From assembly GCA_025351525.1 (NCBI GenBank), contig JANXVV010000495.1, positions 1 to 14,790 on the forward strand: a stretch of 14,790 bases of DNA, given 5' to 3'. A model generated the notes under the pieces. That model had not been told where the DNA came from. It did not search any database and saw only the letters and a program-made list of their open reading frames with translations. The stretch is from Humisphaera sp. (GTDB lineage: Bacteria > Planctomycetota > Phycisphaerae > Tepidisphaerales > Tepidisphaeraceae). Every line of letters starts with the position of its first letter. Position 1 is the first letter of the stretch. Position numbers and translations under genes: made by a program. Positions 1 through 7,288 of this stretch are shown here, piece after piece.

Positions 1-839
1 CCGCCACCTGGACCACCCCCGCCGCCACCCCGCAAGGAGCGGAAAAACGCGAGCTGCGGCGGCACTCCGGAGCCACCGCTCGATGAATCATCCGCCTTGA
101 AAATATCCTGAATCAACTTCGCGGTCGCCGTCGCATCCGCATATTTCAACTGCTTGACGCGGATGCCGTTGTCCGCCGGATCGCGCTTGTCCAGGCTCGC
201 GATGATCTCCACCACCCGCCGAATGTTCGCCTGCGTGTCGGTGATGATCAGATTGTTACTCGCGCCGTTGGAAGTCACATCGGCATCGGTGCTGATGACC
301 GGGGCCAGATCCTGTTTGAGCTTGATGACGTCCACCGTCTTCACCGGGATGACCTGCGTGACCAGATTATCGGTGACCGGAATTTTCTCCGGGTCGGCAC
401 CGAAGTAGACCGGCGTGGCTTTCTTGGCCTTGTCACGGGCGACGATTTTAAGAATGCGTTCCTGCTGGATGGCGGCGTAGCCCTGCGACTTAAGCACGGT
501 GTTCAGAAGCGTGATCGCCTCGGCGGGCGTGACGGGCTGCTCACTGATGATCGTCACCCGACCGTCGATTTTCCCCTCCTGCACCACGACGAAACCGGCC
601 ACCGACGATAGATGCTGTAGCACCGCATCGACGGAGGCATCGCGAAATTGCATGCTGATCTGGGTCGCAGGCCGCGACCCGGCGCTGGCCTGCGTTGTCG
701 GTTTGGTGCTGGGCTGAGTCGACGGCTGCGTCGCTGAGGACAAGGGCCGTGGCGCTGGCTGTGCCATCACCAGCGCCGGATCGAGACCCCACATCGCCAC
801 GGGTGCCAACAAAAGAAGAGACTTACCAAAACCGCGCAT
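1..839 (-). CDS. gspD: Type II secretion secretin GspD, N-terminal part (cut by window edge)
   Basis: This is the outer-membrane secretin that forms the exit channel of the T2SS; only the first 279 codons are in the window and the gene continues past base 1. Reading from the ATG at 839 gives a hydrophobic N-terminus with a likely signal-peptide cleavage near residue 26 (VMA|QPAP). A Ser/Thr/Gln/Pro-rich linker follows (about 27-60). Next is an N0-like secretin short domain (about 61-138: ISMQFRDASVDAVLQHLS, then VTIISEQPVTPAEAITLLN). An N1-type domain follows (about 156-218, with NNLIITDTQANIRRVVEIIA), then the start of N2 with a Gly-rich insertion (about 252-279). The start is supported by AAAGGG five bases upstream. 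It is the last visible gene of the operon, 59 bases after the gspC-like gene. The barrel-forming secretin domain is not visible, so GspD rather than PilQ rests on the operon context. Confidence 0.9.
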   Translation of the reverse strand, partial: MRGFGKSLLLLAPVAMWGLDPALVMAQPAPRPLSSATQPSTQPSTKPTTQASAGSRPATQISMQFRDASVDAVLQHLSSVAGFVVVQEGKIDGRVTIISEQPVTPAEAITLLNTVLKSQGYAAIQQERILKIVARDKAKKATPVYFGADPEKIPVTDNLVTQVIPVKTVDVIKLKQDLAPVISTDADVTSNGASNNLIITDTQANIRRVVEIIASLDKRDPADNGIRVKQLKYADATATAKLIQDIFKADDSSSGGSGVPPQLAFFRSLRGGGGGGPGG

Positions 840-856
840 ATTACCCTTTCGTTCGT

Positions 857-877
857 CGCCGACATCTTGTGTCGGCG
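857..877 (-). other. Hairpin between the gspC-like gene and gspD
   Basis: A perfect 8-bp inverted repeat (CGCCGACA / TGTCGGCG) with a 5-base loop sits between the TAG stop of the gspC-like gene and the ribosome-binding site of gspD. No U-run follows it in the direction of transcription, so it does not look like an intrinsic terminator. It could act as an mRNA stability or processing element that sets secretin level relative to the inner-membrane genes. That role is inferred. Confidence 0.4.
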
Positions 878-898
878 CGATTCAATTTCGCAATCGTT

Positions 899-1591
899 CT
901 ACTTGCCGCCCAATTCCAAAGCGCGCTTCAGTCGCATCCGTTCCATGATATCCGCCAGCGGTCCACCGCCGGTGCTGGGAGGCGCAGGTTCACCGGACGG
1001 TCCGGATGTCGCGGTGATCGTGGTCGGACGAGTCGTGGCGGAACTGGCCTCACCGTCCAGATTCTGACCGAGCACGACCCGTTGCATTTTGCCCGCCGAA
1101 TCGTAATCGAAAGTGTCCAGCGTGATGCCGGCCACCTTCCCCCGCGCCACGGGGTCACCTACTTTTAGTTTTAGAATCCTCCCGGCGGCGGTGTCTTCAA
1201 TCAGCGCGATCAACTGGCCGTCGGAATTGGTGGCGCCGTTAAAAAGCAGTGATTTTTCGGGACGGGCCATCGGGACGACTGGCGAACCGTCATTCGACCG
1301 TTCTCGCGGCGGACTGTCCACCGGCATGCGACCATGCACGAAAACGCTTCGGCTGACGAGCATCGCAAACTCTTTCGGCATCACCTTCGCTGCCGCAATC
1401 GACCGGGTGGGCGGGGTTGCTCTTGCAAAACGATCGCGCGTGAAACCTGGTTGCGTACTCGCCGTGGCGGTGGTCGGGTTGGTCGTGGATTTTGTAGTGG
1501 CCAGAGCAACCGTGGAAGGTTGTTCAAGCGAGGGCTCCTCAGCCATCACCACGGTCGCCCCAAGCGCGATTAAAAGAATCCAATTTTTCAT
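899..1591 (-). CDS. GspC/PilP-like T2SS inner-membrane protein (putative)
   Basis: A 230-residue envelope protein with an N-terminal hydrophobic segment (1-17, signal peptide or anchor). It has a Thr/Ala/Pro-rich linker (about 25-65) and a compact beta-rich segment (about 75-180) around SLLFNGATNSDGQLIALIED and LKVGDPVARGKVAGITLDTF. That segment resembles the homology region of GspC or the PilP fold, which contacts the secretin N0 domain. A Pro/Gly linker and a basic helical tail (LADIMERMRLKRALEL) end the protein. There is no PDZ or coiled-coil domain as in enterobacterial GspC. The start overlaps the gspM stop as ATGA, and gspD follows, where a protein joining the inner-membrane platform to the secretin is expected. 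It ends with a TAG codon (899-901). The assignment depends largely on gene order, so the symbol is withheld. Confidence 0.7.
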   Translation of the reverse strand: MKNWILLIALGATVVMAEEPSLEQPSTVALATTKSTTNPTTATASTQPGFTRDRFARATPPTRSIAAAKVMPKEFAMLVSRSVFVHGRMPVDSPPRERSNDGSPVVPMARPEKSLLFNGATNSDGQLIALIEDTAAGRILKLKVGDPVARGKVAGITLDTFDYDSAGKMQRVVLGQNLDGEASSATTRPTTITATSGPSGEPAPPSTGGGPLADIMERMRLKRALELGGK

Positions 1592-2175
1592 GGCCGACCT
1601 CCAAAGTCCGTCCGCGAAACCGCGACGCGACGATCCGGTTTTTCCGTCTCGCCGGGCATCACGCTCAGCGTCGAAACGCTCATCTGCACCTGCAGGTCAT
1701 CCGTCCCTTCCTTACGCGGCGTGAGTTGCAGATCGTTCACGCGCACGGGGATCGGCGCGGTTTCCATCGCCCACGTCAGCCGCGAAATCGCCCGCATCGG
1801 GCCGGTGCCGGTGACGTGAAAACTGATGACCTGAAACTTCCCCTCCTGCGAGGCGCGCTCCGGTTTCAGCGCGGTGAGGATCACCCCCGCATCCTGGGCC
1901 CATTCGCGCACCGCGTTCAACGCCTGGCTCTCCGCATCGGAGGCATCGGTCTTCAATCCACCGGCGATGATGTCCGTCCAGACGGGCTTTAGCTTCCGCT
2001 CGGTGTTCAGCGTCTTGGTGCCCTTGGCCCATTGCACCTGGGCTTTGGTCGTCCCATCGCTGATCAACTTCCGCTGATCGAAATAGGGCGACAATAAATA
2101 TTGATCCAGCGCGAACAGCAGCGCTGCGGCCCCCACGCCGATCGCAATGTTTCGTTCTCGTGTCGTTAAAATCAT
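1588..2175 (-). CDS. gspM: GspM/PilO-like T2SS assembly protein
   Basis: A 195-residue bitopic inner-membrane protein. A short cytoplasmic N-terminus (MILTTRERN) precedes one membrane helix (about 10-28, IAIGVGAAALLFALDQYLL). A helical stretch and a small ferredoxin-like periplasmic domain follow (about 95-185: AGVILTALKPER, FQVISFHVTGTGPMRAISRLTWAME, PIPVRVNDLQLTPR). This is the layout of GspM and of PilO, which pair with GspL/PilN and hold the platform together. The start is marked by one of the best ribosome-binding sites in the window, GAGGTGAT just upstream of the ATG at 2175. The stop overlaps the next gene start. GspM families diverge strongly, so recognition comes from topology and position between L and the C-like gene. 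Confidence 0.8.
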   Translation of the reverse strand: MILTTRERNIAIGVGAAALLFALDQYLLSPYFDQRKLISDGTTKAQVQWAKGTKTLNTERKLKPVWTDIIAGGLKTDASDAESQALNAVREWAQDAGVILTALKPERASQEGKFQVISFHVTGTGPMRAISRLTWAMETAPIPVRVNDLQLTPRKEGTDDLQVQMSVSTLSVMPGETEKPDRRVAVSRTDFGGRP

Positions 2176-2240
2176 AAGATCACCTCAATCACAATCCTTC
2201 CCCGCGCTCCGAGTCAACCGCGCCCATCGCCAAAAAATAA

Positions 2241-3710
2241 TCAGGGAACCGGTCGCTCCGCCGGTACATAGGTACAGGTGAACGAAAACGTCACTTCGTT
2301 CCCCTTCCCCGTGTTCTGCGTCCCGTTGAAATGCACATCCGTGAAGCGGCTCTTATCCTTTTGAAACGCATCCTTCAATTGCAACGCGGCGGCTTGGTTG
2401 GGGGCCTTGGCAAAAAAGCTTACGATCAATTGCCTTGTTTCAGCGGGCTTCGGCGCGGCACTGTTTTTTGGATCGACTTTGACCGGTTCCTTCTCGCGAA
2501 CATTGAGGCTGGTGCAGTACGTTTGCCCGTCCTCGGGAACCAACCGGGTGATTTCATTCATGCAGGCGAGGTAGCGTGGATCGCCGCCGTGCCAGCCCTG
2601 GGCAAAAGAGACCTTCGCGACGAACGCCTCCGCCGCCTTGATCTCCGGCTCTTTGAGTTTGTAAGTTGCCGTCAGTTCATCCAATTTCTGCTGATCTTTT
2701 TGAAGCGAGGTATACGCCAGAATCCCCGTCGCGATCGAGGCGATCACGCCCACCGTCGTCCAGATCATCCACGGGGCAACCAGCCTTTTCTTCGGGGTCG
2801 CCAGGCGTGAATGAAGAAAATCGATCGGCAGCGTGCAACCGCCCAGCCCCGCCATGCCCAGCGCCACCGCCGCCGCATATTTGCGACCGCCGCCGTTGCG
2901 GGCGGCATCGGTGGTGCTGACCCCAAGCGACGGAAGATCGCCGCTCTTCACCCTCATGCCGATGCTTTCACCCAGTGAAGTCGTCTGCAACCCGGCCCCG
3001 TCCCAGACGATGATTTCCCGATTGCCATTTGAACCGTTGATCGGCAGCGTCGACACCGCGCGCCGCAATTCGCTTAGAAACAACGGCTCGGGCGAAGGGG
3101 CCCGCAGATGTCGAAGAGTGCTGGTGTGCCCACCGCTTTGGGCCGTCAATTCCGCACCGGCGGCGGCGAGCGTCAGCACGACGGCGTTGTCGCCGCTGGC
3201 CTGCCCGGTCACCGTGCCGAGGGCGGCGGACGATGAGGTGATCGCGATCGCCTCCAGATTCGCCGCTTCACACAACTGCTTCGCCAAGTCGATGTATTTT
3301 TGAGGAGTTGCGATGAGCAACACATTTCGCGCCGCCGCCGGATCGGATTCACCGGCGTAGTCGAAGACCAGGTCCTTCAACTCTGAGGAAAAATCCCCTT
3401 CCGCCTGAAGTCGCAACAAATCAGCCGCGACGGAACTGTCGGCGGGCGGGACTTCCTTGGTTTTTACCAGCAGCCATTTCGCCGGCAGCCCAACCACCGC
3501 CGCCTTGGCGGTGATTTTTTGCTCGCGCAGGAACTCCCCGAATGCCTTGCCCAGCGCGGCCGGTTCGGTCAGTGAACTGTTCGCGGGATAGGCAAACTCA
3601 CCCAGCCGTTTGGCATCGGGCTTGTCACCGGCGGACGCAACTTCCGCCACCACGATCGACTTCTCGCCGATCGCCAGTCCCAGCACTTTATTATATTTCG
3701 ACGCTTTCAA
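2241..3710 (-). CDS. gspL: GspL-type (PilM-PilN-like) T2SS inner-membrane protein
   Basis: A 489-residue protein with a cytoplasmic actin-like/PilM-like half (about 8-300, starting VLGLAIGEKSIVVAEV and including VVGLPAKWLLVKTKEVPPAD). A membrane helix follows at about 311-333 (PWMIWTTVGVIASIATGIL), then a periplasmic PilN-like half (about 335-489) that begins with a helical segment. This fused PilM+PilN layout is that of GspL, which recruits the ATPase GspE to the platform and pairs with GspM. The gene begins at a TTG codon; an in-frame TGA lies immediately upstream of it, so the start cannot be earlier. A GTG at 3686 is a less likely alternative because it would remove the first beta strand. 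It lies 26 bases after gspK, and the GspM gene follows 65 bases after its stop. Confidence 0.85.
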   Translation of the reverse strand: MKASKYNKVLGLAIGEKSIVVAEVASAGDKPDAKRLGEFAYPANSSLTEPAALGKAFGEFLREQKITAKAAVVGLPAKWLLVKTKEVPPADSSVAADLLRLQAEGDFSSELKDLVFDYAGESDPAAARNVLLIATPQKYIDLAKQLCEAANLEAIAITSSSAALGTVTGQASGDNAVVLTLAAAGAELTAQSGGHTSTLRHLRAPSPEPLFLSELRRAVSTLPINGSNGNREIIVWDGAGLQTTSLGESIGMRVKSGDLPSLGVSTTDAARNGGGRKYAAAVALGMAGLGGCTLPIDFLHSRLATPKKRLVAPWMIWTTVGVIASIATGILAYTSLQKDQQKLDELTATYKLKEPEIKAAEAFVAKVSFAQGWHGGDPRYLACMNEITRLVPEDGQTYCTSLNVREKEPVKVDPKNSAAPKPAETRQLIVSFFAKAPNQAAALQLKDAFQKDKSRFTDVHFNGTQNTGKGNEVTFSFTCTYVPAERPVP

Positions 3711-3736
3711 ATCACACTCAGCTTTCCATGGCGAAA

Positions 3737-5341
3737 TTAGCGAACGCTCGAACTTCCACTGCTCATCCCCGAACCCGTACCCTGCGACTGCGCCTGGTAC
3801 GTTCCCTGCCGCAGGTCATCTTGAATCTGCCGATACAACGGCCAACCGAGGCTCGTCAGTTCGCGACGATAAATCACTTTGGCCGGGCTTTTCTGAGTAT
3901 CCACCACAATCCGAACCCGCTTATATGCCCGCCCGTCACCGCTTACCCCGACAATATCGGCGGAGAATTGGAACGAGTGCGCAGTGATCATCCCGGCGAT
4001 GACCGCCGCTTTAGCCGGAGTCAAAACATCGAACACCCAGGCGATGCTCGTGGTGTCCGCCCCGCCGGCCCGCTTGGCGATCAAAGCTTCGGCGTCGCTT
4101 TCATCCAAACCCGGCAGACAGACGATCACCTTCTTCGGCGCGGTGTTGATATTTACCAGCCCCGTCAAAGTCTTGGCGGTTGTGGCGGTAAGCTTATCCG
4201 CCACCAGACCGAATTCCGTGCTGGTCATTCCCGAGGCGATATAAAACACACCGATGTTTTTAAAAGTGATCGTCGGCACGGCGGGCTGCGTGGCCGCAGC
4301 GGTCTTTCCACCCGAGGCGGCTTTCGGCGGAGCATAAAACGGAGCCAGTTTTCCGATGATCGCAGTCACGCGCTTGGCATCGATCTGCGCGGCGGTCAGA
4401 ATTTTCTGCACCCCCGCACTGCCGCTGTTCACATTTGTGCGGGCCGTCGTGCCATCCGACTGCACGTTCGGTTCGACGCTCCATGCCGTCACATAGTTGA
4501 ACAACCCACGGCTATCCGACGATGCGCTGTTCAAACCCGTCGCCGCCCCGCCCGCGTTTCGTTCCTGATCGTCCAGCACTCCGTCGCGATTCAAGTCGTA
4601 GCCGAACACCAATTCTTTCGTCACGCCCTTCACCAACTGCAATTCCTCGACCGTTTCAAAAGGCAGATTCTTCGCCGAGTAAGGCAGCGACAGTGCAAGG
4701 TAATAATCGCTTTCGGCGCCGTTGGTTCCGGTGGTGTCATCTCCGTCTCGCCAGTCGATGATGCCATCGGCGACGTCACTGGTCATCGCCGGGAGAAGCT
4801 GAAGCATGTCGGTCGTCGCGACGTTCAAATTCAGTTTCGACGATTCATCGGTGATGCCGAATCCGTAGTTTTGATCGGTGTCCGGGTCAGGCCGAAGGAT
4901 CCAGAAATATCCGGTGCCGATCGGCATCGCTTCGGCATTCAGGGAGATCGCCGAAACCGCATCGCCCTTGGAACCGTCGACTTGTGAAAGCACGAACTGC
5001 TCGGCCCCCCGCTCGATCGCATCCGCCTCGATCATCGATTGCCGGTTGGCGGAGGAAACGCCTTCCACCCGCATCGATCGCGCCAAAACCAGCACCACTG
5101 CCACCAGAATGATCATGATCCAAAGCGCCGCGATCATGATCGCGCCCCGCGAGCGGGAACGGTCTAAACGCTTAAAACGTGTCGACTGGGTGCCACAGGT
5201 CGGCGTACTCGCAGACCTGTGTCTTTCCCCATGCTCGAAGCACACAGGTCTCGGAGTACCGCGACCTGTGGCACCCCTTTCTCCCACACCATTGGCGTGA
5301 GAGCGGCAGTGCATTGTCTCAGTCTGTTTCGCTCGAATCAT
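3737..5341 (-). CDS. gspK: Minor pseudopilin GspK with repeat-derived leader
   Basis: GspK caps the pseudopilus tip together with GspI and GspJ. The prepilin site is RSRG|AIMIA at residue 66/67, followed by a hydrophobic helix (AALWIMIILVAVVLVLA). The usual Glu at +5 is absent, as is typical of GspK. The large periplasmic domain carries family hallmarks: NLNVATTDMLQLLPAM, IIDWRDGDD, GAESDYY, LPYSAKNLPFETVEELQLV (about 171-238), and a calcium-loop-like DLNRDGVLDDQE (249-260). The ATG at 5341 overlaps the gspJ stop as ATGA. No ATG, GTG or TTG start exists between the embedded repeat and the cleavage site, so translation must pass through the repeat, which encodes residues 22-52. The leader is therefore about 66 residues, far longer than the usual 6-25. 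The Ser/Gly-rich C-terminus is probably disordered. Confidence 0.92.
   Translation of the reverse strand: MIRAKQTETMHCRSHANGVGERGATGRGTPRPVCFEHGERHRSASTPTCGTQSTRFKRLDRSRSRGAIMIAALWIMIILVAVVLVLARSMRVEGVSSANRQSMIEADAIERGAEQFVLSQVDGSKGDAVSAISLNAEAMPIGTGYFWILRPDPDTDQNYGFGITDESSKLNLNVATTDMLQLLPAMTSDVADGIIDWRDGDDTTGTNGAESDYYLALSLPYSAKNLPFETVEELQLVKGVTKELVFGYDLNRDGVLDDQERNAGGAATGLNSASSDSRGLFNYVTAWSVEPNVQSDGTTARTNVNSGSAGVQKILTAAQIDAKRVTAIIGKLAPFYAPPKAASGGKTAAATQPAVPTITFKNIGVFYIASGMTSTEFGLVADKLTATTAKTLTGLVNINTAPKKVIVCLPGLDESDAEALIAKRAGGADTTSIAWVFDVLTPAKAAVIAGMITAHSFQFSADIVGVSGDGRAYKRVRIVVDTQKSPAKVIYRRELTSLGWPLYRQIQDDLRQGTYQAQSQGTGSGMSSGSSSVR
5188..5276. repeat. Inverted pair of REP-like hairpins embedded in gspK
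   Basis: Two 34-base arms (5188-5221 and 5243-5276) in inverted orientation match at 30 of 34 positions around a 21-base spacer. Each arm folds by itself: CACAGGTC pairs with GACCTGTG and encloses an inner 3-bp stem with a TACT loop. The inner stems differ between the arms (GCG/CGC versus CGG/CCG), but the differences are compensatory, so the hairpin is preserved. The element lies wholly inside gspK and is open in its frame. The right arm is identical, in reverse complement, to 14752-14785. Confidence 0.85.
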
Positions 5342-6120
5342 GGCGTGGTACTCCCTGTGGTGGTCGCGGCGTTCGCGTCAGCGACAAGGGTCGAGCAGAC
5401 GATCGGGAAAATTCGAATGAACTTTTTTGCGAGTTGGTTCTGCGGCGCATCCGCCGGAGGATCGAGTTGCAGCGTCACCTCAACCGCCACCGGAAGCTCG
5501 TTGGATTGCTGCGTTGAATCCCAGCTATCCTGCCAATCGGTGCCGTCGTAATAGCGGAGGTTGAACGATGCGACGTGCCGACACAACACCTCGTCATCCG
5601 GGTTGACCGGTTGCGGTGAAAGCAGATTTCGTGTCACCCGGCGAACGAGTACGTGATCGGTGCTGCCGTTCGGAGTCAGCACCGTCAATTCGACCAGCTT
5701 GATCTCGCCATCCCCGGCGATGTGCTCGGGACCGTCGGAGGTGGTGTAGAAAGTGAGGTCATCCCCATCGTGTCCGCGATCATCCCGACTGTCGATTCCG
5801 ACGAATGAACCGGCCAGGGAGACAGGCACCGTTGCGCTCGTGCGGGCCGCCTGCACGACAGGGGTGGTCGTCGTCGTGGCGTAGCCCGGCGAGTTGGGGG
5901 TGGGCTGCAAGGCGCATTCAATATCCGACCGCAGAAATTCCATCGCCAACTCGCTGACCCGGCTGGGGATCATGTCCGCCTCGGCCCGCACCTTGGCTTT
6001 AAAGGCGATCCGCAACGTCTGATACAACGGCACGCACAGCGCCGAGACCATCGCCAGCGCGACGATCAACTCTAATAGTGTAAATCCACGGTGGGCGGAT
6101 CGGGGTCGACGCGGGGTCAT
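5338..6120 (-). CDS. gspJ: Minor pseudopilin GspJ
   Basis: A 260-residue minor pseudopilin of the tip complex. The prepilin peptidase site is AHRG|FTLLE (G12/F13, Glu+5 at E17), followed by the hydrophobic helix LIVALAMVSALCVPLYQTL. The periplasmic domain is GspJ-like: AMEFLRSDIECAL, DDLTFYTTSD, LVELTVL, VLVRRVTRNLL, CRHVASFNLRYYDGTDWQDSWDST and LPVAVEVTLQL. The start at 6120 overlaps the gspI stop as ATGA and leaves a normal 12-residue leader; the open frame extends upstream only within gspI. Its own stop overlaps the gspK start as ATGA. The tail (ADANAATTTGSTTP) is low complexity. Confidence 0.92.
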   Translation of the reverse strand: MTPRRPRSAHRGFTLLELIVALAMVSALCVPLYQTLRIAFKAKVRAEADMIPSRVSELAMEFLRSDIECALQPTPNSPGYATTTTTPVVQAARTSATVPVSLAGSFVGIDSRDDRGHDGDDLTFYTTSDGPEHIAGDGEIKLVELTVLTPNGSTDHVLVRRVTRNLLSPQPVNPDDEVLCRHVASFNLRYYDGTDWQDSWDSTQQSNELPVAVEVTLQLDPPADAPQNQLAKKFIRIFPIVCSTLVADANAATTTGSTTP

Positions 6121-6539
6121 TGTGTGCTCCCCCCCGACGTGTAGACCAACGTGCTTAACGTCGTCGAGCGTTCCGCGCTGCGCGATACCCAGTAGATGTG
6201 AACCGCCAGCTCGCTCACGGTGTTGCCGTAACCGTTGTCTGCGGAATTCGCGGGAGTCCACGACTGCACTTCGGCTTTCCAGGTGTAGTCCGGCCAATCG
6301 ACGCCGCAATCACCGGCAAGAACGCCGCTCTGCCATTGCGCCGTCGCAATCAGTTCATTCAGTTTCGCCTCTGCCAACGCCCCGGCCTCGCTCCGCCGTC
6401 GCACCGTGCTGGCGGTGTTGCTGCACAGCGCGATGCCTTTCATCGCCACCGGCAACACGATCGACATGATGGCCATCGTCGCCAGCACTTCGACCAGCGT
6501 GAAACCGAGGTGGTGAGAATGAGAGGGTTGACGAGTCAT
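6117..6539 (-). CDS. gspI: Minor pseudopilin GspI
   Basis: A 140-residue minor pseudopilin. The prepilin site is HHLG|FTLVE (G12/F13, Glu+5 at E17), followed by VLATMAIMSIVLPVAMKGIAL. The periplasmic part carries the GspI-like run GALAEAKLNELIA, and WKAEVQ and VSELAVHIYWV are compatible with its small domain. Upstream in-frame ATGs at 6575 and 6557 are possible, but the first lies in the palindromic repeat between gspH and gspI, and both would give a longer leader. None has a convincing ribosome-binding site; 6539 was chosen for the usual leader length. It is followed by gspJ through an ATGA overlap. Confidence 0.9.
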   Translation of the reverse strand: MTRQPSHSHHLGFTLVEVLATMAIMSIVLPVAMKGIALCSNTASTVRRRSEAGALAEAKLNELIATAQWQSGVLAGDCGVDWPDYTWKAEVQSWTPANSADNGYGNTVSELAVHIYWVSRSAERSTTLSTLVYTSGGSTQ

Positions 6540-6568
6540 CTTTTCGGTCGGGCACACCATTAATTTTC

Positions 6569-6628
6569 GTAGCATGGGCTACCAGCCCATGTTTTGAATT
6601 AAATTCATGGGCTGGTAGCCCATGCTAC
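6569..6628. repeat. REP-like inverted pair between gspH and gspI
   Basis: Two perfect 23-base inverted arms (6569-6591 and 6606-6628) surround a 14-base spacer. Each arm has GTAG at its outer end followed by its own hairpin, CATGGGCT-ACC-AGCCCATG. The element starts three bases past the gspH stop and fills most of the gap before gspI. GTAG followed by a short hairpin, in inverted pairs, is the pattern known for REP elements and BIMEs; no transposase gene is in the window. Confidence 0.85.
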
Positions 6629-6631
6629 AAA

Positions 6632-7147
6632 TCACTTCGTGTCGGCAACATGAAACAATTCCGTCGCCGACTCGCAGATCACCTCAACCACCATTCCATC
6701 ATCATCCGACACGCGGATGATCGCCGGGTCGGTGCGGCCGGTCGGTCGAAACTCGATATATAAACCATCCTGTTGCGGCTGAAGATCGCAGGCGATCTTG
6801 ACTCCATCCGGCGTGCTGAACGACCAGTTGCCCAGCACCTCGAACACATCGTAATCGCGCTTCGACAACTCATACGTTCCGGCATCGGGGTCCAAATTCA
6901 GGCGATACGTCTTGCCCTGAGTGATGGCCTGCGAACGCGCGTAACCCGCCAGCGAAACAATCTGGCTGGCCGTGTCACCCGTGCGACGGCCCCGGTTGGC
7001 CCCGTGGAAGGACGGGGCGACCATCGCCACGACCACCGCGATCACCAGCATCACCAGCACCAACTCAACCAGCGTGAAGCCGCGCGACTTCCTGTGGCAC
7101 GGGCTTCCAGCCCGTGCGAGCAATGCGAAATTTGAATGACTGTTCAC
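6632..7147 (-). CDS. gspH: Minor pseudopilin GspH
   Basis: GspH-type minor pseudopilin. The prepilin site is KSRG|FTLVE, followed by the hydrophobic helix LVLVMLVIAVVVAMVAPSF. The next segment reads TGDTASQIVSLAGYARSQAI and is the GspH/FimT signature for the alpha-helical spine. The remaining beta domain (YRLNLDPDAGTYEL, VKIACDLQPQQDGLYIEF, AIIRVSDDDGMVVEVI) is typical. The start is uncertain: the frame is open up to an ATG at 7276, but that stretch crosses an intergenic inverted repeat, so I prefer the GTG at 7147, which gives a 23-residue leader. No clear ribosome-binding site decides this. Leader residues 11-18 are encoded by a REP-like hairpin (7094-7117). Confidence 0.88.
   Translation of the reverse strand: MNSHSNFALLARAGSPCHRKSRGFTLVELVLVMLVIAVVVAMVAPSFHGANRGRRTGDTASQIVSLAGYARSQAITQGKTYRLNLDPDAGTYELSKRDYDVFEVLGNWSFSTPDGVKIACDLQPQQDGLYIEFRPTGRTDPAIIRVSDDDGMVVEVICESATELFHVADTK
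7094..7117. repeat. Single REP-like hairpin in the gspH leader
   Basis: A GTGG tetranucleotide is followed by a perfect hairpin, CACGGGCT-TCC-AGCCCGTG, inside the coding sequence of the GspH leader, just upstream of the prepilin cleavage site. It has the same architecture as the elements at 6569 and 12813 but no inverted partner nearby. Confidence 0.75.
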
Positions 7148-7196
7148 AATCAATTTATTTTTCGCACTCGCCCGCCAACACGGGCTGACGATTTTT

Positions 7197-7261
7197 GCAG
7201 GGTCCGCACTGCGGACCGGCATTTCCGGTGGTTCAAAAATGGTCCGCAGTGCGGACCCTAC
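7197..7261. repeat. REP-like inverted pair between gspG and gspH
   Basis: Two 21-base arms (7197-7217 and 7241-7261) are inverted with one mismatch around a 23-base spacer. The minus-strand copy begins GTAG and the plus copy GCAG, each followed by the hairpin GGTCCGC-ACT-GCGGACC. The spacer contains a CCGG/CCGG mini-stem. It occupies the gap between the gspG stop and the preferred gspH start; reading gspH from 7276 would translate it. Confidence 0.82.
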
Positions 7262-7288
7262 AAGAATCATGCACAATTATTCAGCGGT

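Noticed and set aside
3542..4987. A 481-codon open frame on the plus strand
   Set aside because: It is antisense to gspK and the start of gspL, is rich in Arg/His/Gln with no recognisable domain, and the minus-strand frame has clear GspK motifs. It is a by-product of GC-rich codon use.
6121..6309. Upstream extension of gspJ within gspI
   Set aside because: The ATG at 6120 overlaps the gspI stop and gives a normal 12-residue leader; the extension is Arg-rich and only an overlap frame.
5188..7261. CRISPR array or phage attachment sites
   Set aside because: The repeats are palindromic pairs of different sequences with no regular spacers, no cas genes, no integrase and no tRNA nearby.
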